A stretch of 64,000 nt of DNA from contig NZ_BCZA01000006.1 of NCBI RefSeq assembly GCF_001598475.1, forward strand, positions 372,001 through 436,000. The letters are read 5' to 3'. A program made the translations under genes and the position numbers. Numbering within the stretch: position 1 is the stretch's first letter; each line of letters opens with the position of its first letter. This document shows, piece by piece, positions 60,220 to 64,000 of this stretch. Source of the stretch: Pantoea agglomerans NBRC 102470. Lineage in GTDB: Bacteria; Pseudomonadota; Gammaproteobacteria; Enterobacterales; Enterobacteriaceae. The notes under the pieces were generated by a model, which was given only the letters and a program-made list of their open reading frames with translations, did no database searches and was not told the origin of the DNA.

Positions 60220-62097
60220 TTAAAACGCGAAGCAGCTGCAGCCGAGCGCGCCCCAGAAGGCGTTATCTTCGGCAACCGGAACGCTGGAACCACGGGCGAT
60301 CTCATGGGAGTGGCGATGAACACCGCAGGGGCCGCTGCAGTGGTGCACAGCGGGCATCATACCCGCACGGCTCTGCGCAACCGGCGGAGCGCTGCGATAG
60401 TGACCTGGCACATTCACCACCGGTGACCACTCAGGCAGAACCGGAATAGCGGGCGGCGCATCCGCGCTGAACGATCCGGCGGCATAGACAATATTGCCAT
60501 CCACCACTGTCAGCACTGACTCAATGCCTTTAATTTCCTCTTCCGGCACGCTGAAGAAATCTTTGCTCAGCACGGCCAGATCCGCCAGAAGACCTACCTG
60601 AATCCGACCTTTTTTATTTTGTTCGCTGGAGAACCAGGCGCTGCCCTGTGTCCAGAGCATCAGCGCCGTTTCACGGTCAAGGCGGGCATTGACGTCATAC
60701 ATCTGCATGCCGCCTACGGTGCGACCGGAAACCAGCCAGTAGAGCGCGGTCCAGGGGTTATAACTGGCGACGCGGGTTGCATCGGTGCCGAGTCCGACCG
60801 GGACGCCGGTTTCCAGCATTTTCTGAACCGGTGGGGTATGGCGGGTGGCTTCAATGCCGTAGCGTTCAGCAAAGTATTCGCCCTGGAATGCCATGCGATG
60901 CTGCACCGCAATGCCACCGCCCAGCTCTTTGATACGATCGATATTGCGCTGAGTGACGGTTTCCGCGTGGTCAAAGAACCAGTGCAGACCATTAAACGGG
61001 ATATCGCGGTTGACCTTCTCAAAGACATCCAGCATCCGGCTGATCGACTCGTCATAGGTTGCATGCAGACGGAAAGGCCAGCGATGTTCCACCAGATGAC
61101 GCACCACGCGCTCCAGCTCATCCTCCATGCCAGGCGCTAAGTCCGGACGTGGCTCCAGAAAATCTTCGAAGTCGGCGGCCGAGAACACCAGCATTTCGCC
61201 TGCGCCGTTGTGACGGAAATAGTCGCTGCCCTGGCCTGGCGTCAGCATATCCGTCCACTTCTCAAAATCTTCCAGTTCATGCCCCGGACGCTGAGTGAAG
61301 AGGTTGTAGGCGATACGCAGCGTCATCTGCTTTTTCTGATGCAGTTCAGCGATCACTTCGTAATCTCCGGGATAGTTCTGGAAGCCACCGCCCGCATCAA
61401 TGGCGCTGGTCAGACCCAGTCGATTCAGCTCGCGCATAAACTGACGGGTCGAGTTGATCTGCTGTTCCAGCGGCAGTTTCGGTCCTTTGGCCAGGGTGGC
61501 GTAGAGGATCATCGCATTGGGACGGGCGATCAGCAGACCGGTGGGATTGCCGTTGCTGTCGCGCTGGATTTCGCCACCCGGCGGGTTCGGTGTCTCTTTG
61601 GTGTAGCCGACGACTTTCAGCGCTGCGCGGTTGAGCAGGGCGCGGTCATAAAGATGCAGCACGAAGACCGGCGTGTCGGGGGCCGCCTCGTTGATCTCAT
61701 CCAGCGTCGGCATCCGGCGCTCGGCAAACTGGAACTCGGTCCAGCCGCCTACCACACGCACCCACTGCGGTGACGGCGTGCGCAGCGCCTGCTCTTTCAG
61801 CATTCGTAGCGCATCGGCAACCGACGGCACCCCTTCCCAGCGCAGCTCAAGGTTGTAGTTCAGACCACCACGTATCAGGTGCAGGTGGGAATCGTTCAGG
61901 CCCGGTACGGCGGTGTGACCTTTAAGATCGATCACTTTGGTGCCGTCGCAGTGATACTCCATCGCCTCTGCCAGTGTGCCTACCGCAACGAATTTGCCAT
62001 CACGAATCGCAACGGCTTCTGCCACCGGATTGCTGCGGTCAACAGTATGAAATTTGCCATGGGTCAGTATCAGTTCTGCTTTACCCAGCGTAACCAT
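60220..62097 (-). CDS. Amidohydrolase (YtcJ-like) with Cys/His-rich C-terminal tail
   Basis: The 625-residue protein is an Amidohydro_3 metal-dependent hydrolase: AVPGLNDSHLHLIRGGLNYN carries the first metal-binding His pair, WPFRLHATYDESISRMLDVF and NGLHWFFDHAETVTQRNIDR the later histidines, and VPVGLGTDATRVASYNPWTA the catalytic Asp. After the core ends near residue 545, a tail adds AVHHCSGPCGVHRHSHEIAR and GALGCSCFAF, rich in Cys and His and possibly metal-binding. It is the first gene of an operon with DoxX, MFS and hydrolase genes, divergent from a YcaC-like gene. Substrate unknown. Confidence 0.87.
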   Translation of the reverse strand: MVTLGKAELILTHGKFHTVDRSNPVAEAVAIRDGKFVAVGTLAEAMEYHCDGTKVIDLKGHTAVPGLNDSHLHLIRGGLNYNLELRWEGVPSVADALRMLKEQALRTPSPQWVRVVGGWTEFQFAERRMPTLDEINEAAPDTPVFVLHLYDRALLNRAALKVVGYTKETPNPPGGEIQRDSNGNPTGLLIARPNAMILYATLAKGPKLPLEQQINSTRQFMRELNRLGLTSAIDAGGGFQNYPGDYEVIAELHQKKQMTLRIAYNLFTQRPGHELEDFEKWTDMLTPGQGSDYFRHNGAGEMLVFSAADFEDFLEPRPDLAPGMEDELERVVRHLVEHRWPFRLHATYDESISRMLDVFEKVNRDIPFNGLHWFFDHAETVTQRNIDRIKELGGGIAVQHRMAFQGEYFAERYGIEATRHTPPVQKMLETGVPVGLGTDATRVASYNPWTALYWLVSGRTVGGMQMYDVNARLDRETALMLWTQGSAWFSSEQNKKGRIQVGLLADLAVLSKDFFSVPEEEIKGIESVLTVVDGNIVYAAGSFSADAPPAIPVLPEWSPVVNVPGHYRSAPPVAQSRAGMMPAVHHCSGPCGVHRHSHEIARGSSVPVAEDNAFWGALGCSCFAF

Positions 62098-62220
62098 AGA
62101 TCCTCCTCAACGGGGTTGTCCGACGTAGTGCGGGACAGGAAGTGCCGCAGATAACAGGGCACGAATAAGCCGGATTATGGTGAGCGGGTTAATGCGTCGT
62201 CTAGTTATACAGAGGGATAC

Positions 62221-62242
62221 CTATACCTTCGTATAGTTATAC
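62221..62242. promoter_or_regulatory. Overlapping inverted repeats in the divergent promoter
   Basis: CTATAC-CTTC-GTATAG (62221-62236) is a perfect inverted repeat and overlaps GTATA-GT-TATAC (62231-62242). TAGTTATAC also occurs at 62212-62220. They are candidate operators for the amidohydrolase and YcaC-like genes; the regulator is not identified. Confidence 0.45.
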
Positions 62243-62384
62243 GCAGAGATAATAGTTTGCCTTCGCCCGTCGCCCTACACTGCGACCAGACAGCCAGCAG
62301 CAGGACGTTAAACCTGCACTGATCGTCCTTTTGCTCCGCGCCAATTGGCGAAAATTCCGTTACATAACCTCTATGGGTGAACGC

Positions 62385-63077
62385 ATGTCCAACGCTAAGC
62401 TTGAAGTCCTCACGCCACATAACAGCCAGATTATTTTCATCGACCAGCAGCCGCAGATGGCCTTTGGCGTGCAGTCGATTGACCGCCAGGTGCTGAAAAA
62501 CAACACCGTTGCGCTGGCGAAGGCGGCGAAAGTCTTCAATATCCCTGCCATCATTACCACCGTCGAAACCGAAAGCTTCTCGGGCCACACCTATCCTGAA
62601 CTGCTGGATGTGTTTCCGGGTCAGGACATTCTGGAACGCAGCTCAATGAACTCCTGGGATGACCAGAAAGTGCGTGATGCGCTGGCCGCGAACGGCAAGA
62701 AAAAAGTGGTGGTGTCCGGTCTCTGGACGGAAGTGTGTAACAACAGCTTTGCGCTGTGCGCAATGCTGGAAGGGGATTACGAGATCTATATGGTGGCGGA
62801 TGCGTCAGGCGGCACCACCAAAGAAGCCCACGACTACGCGATGCAGCGCATGATTCAGGCGGGTGTGGTGCCGGTCACCTGGCAGCAGGTCATGCTGGAG
62901 TGGCAGCGTGACTGGGCCAACCGTGACACTTACGATGCGGTGATGAACATCGCCAAAGAGCATTCAGGTGCCTATGGCATTGGTGTGGATTATGCCTACA
63001 CCATGGTACACAAAGCGCCGTCACGTCAGAAAAGTGAACACCGTACCCTGGCACCGGTTCACGCACCGGTCCGCTAA
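62385..63077 (+). CDS. Isochorismatase-like hydrolase, YcaC-like
   Basis: The 230-residue cysteine hydrolase has IIFIDQQPQMAFGVQSIDRQ (catalytic Asp), the lysine region NGKKKVVVSGLWTEVCNNSF with the nucleophile Cys in TEVCNN, and YEIYMVADASGGTTKEAHDY. YcaC forms octameric rings and has no settled substrate. The ATG at 62385 has GGTGA just upstream; the ATG at 62373 has no site. It is divergent from the amidohydrolase operon and followed by two XapX genes. Confidence 0.87.
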   Translation: MSNAKLEVLTPHNSQIIFIDQQPQMAFGVQSIDRQVLKNNTVALAKAAKVFNIPAIITTVETESFSGHTYPELLDVFPGQDILERSSMNSWDDQKVRDALAANGKKKVVVSGLWTEVCNNSFALCAMLEGDYEIYMVADASGGTTKEAHDYAMQRMIQAGVVPVTWQQVMLEWQRDWANRDTYDAVMNIAKEHSGAYGIGVDYAYTMVHKAPSRQKSEHRTLAPVHAPVR

Positions 63078-63136
63078 GGGACGTCCTGCTGATCGGCTTT
63101 CGTCTGCCGGTCAGCAGGCATAACAGGAGTCCGGTT

Positions 63137-63358
63137 ATGAATCCTTTACTGCTTTCTCTGGCTGCAGGGGTATTGATTGGCCTGCTTTACGGCCTGCTAA
63201 AGGTGCGTTCACCGGCTCCGCCCGCGATTGCGCTGGTGGGGCTGCTGGGGATGTTGCTGGGTGGGGCGCTGGTTCATGCAGTTTTGCCCGCAGAGCATGC
63301 GACCACCCTGCAGCGATCCGATGCGCCGTTTGTTACACCTGTTTCGCGGGTAAGCTGA
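63137..63358 (+). CDS. XapX domain protein (DUF1427), first copy
   Basis: The 73-residue protein has two short hydrophobic segments around the family motif SPAPPAIALVGLLGMLLGGA. XapX proteins are small membrane proteins of unknown function, often beside hydrolases, as here. CAGGAG lies seven bases before the ATG, 59 bases after the YcaC-like gene. The C-terminal 20 residues are polar. Confidence 0.88.
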   Translation: MNPLLLSLAAGVLIGLLYGLLKVRSPAPPAIALVGLLGMLLGGALVHAVLPAEHATTLQRSDAPFVTPVSRVS

Positions 63359-63360
63359 AC

Positions 63361-63615
63361 ATGTTGAAATCCTACATTATTTCTCTCACGGTGGGGCTGC
63401 TTGCCGGGGTAATCTATGCCCTGATCAACGTGAACTCTCCGGCACCGCCGGTTATTGCTTTAGTGGGGCTGTTTGGCATGCTGGTGGGCGAGCAGTTGAT
63501 TCCGCTGGGTACGCGTCTGTTCCGCCGGCAGCCGGTGACGCTGAAGTGGTTTCGCCATGAGTGTGTGCCAAAAATCAGTGGGACACCGCCACCCGATGGC
63601 GATGACCACCCTTAA
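63361..63615 (+). CDS. XapX domain protein (DUF1427), second copy
   Basis: The 84-residue protein repeats the pattern SPAPPVIALVGLFGMLVGEQ of the preceding gene, two bases after its stop, so it arose by tandem duplication or the two act together. Its C-terminal tail differs: VTLKWFRHECVPKISGTPPP, with one Cys and several charged residues, probably cytoplasmic. The ribosome binding site is weak (GGTAAG), consistent with coupled translation. Confidence 0.87.
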   Translation: MLKSYIISLTVGLLAGVIYALINVNSPAPPVIALVGLFGMLVGEQLIPLGTRLFRRQPVTLKWFRHECVPKISGTPPPDGDDHP

Positions 63616-63658
63616 GTCCTCGCGTGCCGTACGATGAGGCGTTTCAGAGGATAACTGC

Positions 63659-64000
63659 ATGGCGCTGTCACAGCGTATTGTCATTGTGGACGATGAACGC
63701 GCGGTCCGCAGTGGACTCAGCAATCTGTTGCATTCAGACGGCTATTCGACCCGACTATTTGAGTCAGGTGAGGCGCTGCTGAGCGATGACGATGCGCTTT
63801 CAGAGGTAGGCATGCTGATCATTGATGTCGGACTCAAGGGCATGTCCGGCTTTGAGCTATTCACTATTTTGAAACAGCGGGCAGGTCTGCCACCGGTGAT
63901 TTTTATCTCGGCAGATCTGGAAGAGACCACCCTGTGGTATGCCATTGCCTTGGGTGCCGTGACTTTTTTGCGAAAGCCGATTGATGTTGATACGCTGCTG
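63659..64000 (+). CDS. FixJ/NarL-type response regulator, N-terminal part (cut by window end)
   Basis: The first 114 residues form a receiver domain: MALSQRIVIVDDERAVRSGL with the acidic pair, phosphoacceptor Asp in MLIIDVGLKGMSGFELF, and K in TFLRKPIDVDTLL. The usual DVRMPGMSG of FixJ-type regulators is DVGLKGMSG here. The output domain is beyond the window. It follows the XapX genes by 43 bases and may control this hydrolase group. Confidence 0.88.
   Translation, partial: MALSQRIVIVDDERAVRSGLSNLLHSDGYSTRLFESGEALLSDDDALSEVGMLIIDVGLKGMSGFELFTILKQRAGLPPVIFISADLEETTLWYAIALGAVTFLRKPIDVDTLL

Overview
The window looks like a chromosomal segment of an enterobacterium of the Erwiniaceae, most probably Pantoea. 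This rests on the gene set (malT, hiuH-hprRS, yfiR-dgcN-yfiB, dcuSR, mqo, dat-ddc, lplA), on protein lengths close to the Escherichia coli counterparts, and on an arrangement unlike E. coli. It is an inference from recognised families, not from a database match.

Layout. 1-2.7 kb: the 3' end of malT, an AT-rich gap, then four small secreted proteins made almost entirely of Gly-Gly-X repeats (the least familiar part of the window). 3-9.2 kb: an accessory stretch with a small secreted protein, four GNAT acetyltransferases, an AraC/NepI-like efflux pair, and a family of degenerate inverted repeats (GTCCGCT...AGCGGAC) between the genes. 9.2-12.3 kb: periplasmic HbpS-like protein and HiuH divergent from the HprRS two-component system, with a clear CusR/HprR-type box between them. 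12.5-16.6 kb: DUF1330, a LysR regulator and the yfiR-dgcN-yfiB cyclic-di-GMP operon. 16.7-20.1 kb: a short inositol-type operon (transporter, isomerase, dehydrogenase). 20.4-23.3 kb: LysR regulator divergent from a PRISE-type reductase, then a second NAD(P)-binding protein. 24.2-25.6 kb: an orphan type VI secretion set, Hcp, a Tlde1-like L,D-transpeptidase-fold effector and a probable periplasmic immunity protein.

25.7-35.8 kb is a coherent anaerobic C4-dicarboxylate locus: class I fumarase and a DASS transporter on one strand; divergently, a cytoplasmic three-domain NADH:fumarate reductase (OYE-like, FMN_bind and FAD/fumarate-reductase modules) and its ApbE flavin transferase; then dcuSR. 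A perfect FNR box lies in the divergent promoter region. Together they would import malate or fumarate, interconvert them, reduce fumarate with NADH and respond to C4-dicarboxylates and oxygen lack.

36-52.9 kb holds mqo, a VF530 protein, transporters, a nitronate monooxygenase/LysR pair, dat-ddc (1,3-diaminopropane synthesis), a TetR regulator with two perfect operators in front of a half ABC transporter, a cold-shock gene with an upstream small ORF, lplA and an EamA permease. 53-56.4 kb is a transporter/isomerase/LacI operon. 56.5-64 kb is a group of hydrolases and small membrane proteins (pirin, alpha/beta hydrolase, MFS, DoxX, amidohydrolase with a Cys/His-rich tail, YcaC-like hydrolase, two XapX proteins) leading into a FixJ-type response regulator cut by the window end. 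I saw no tRNA, rRNA, CRISPR array, transposase or phage gene.
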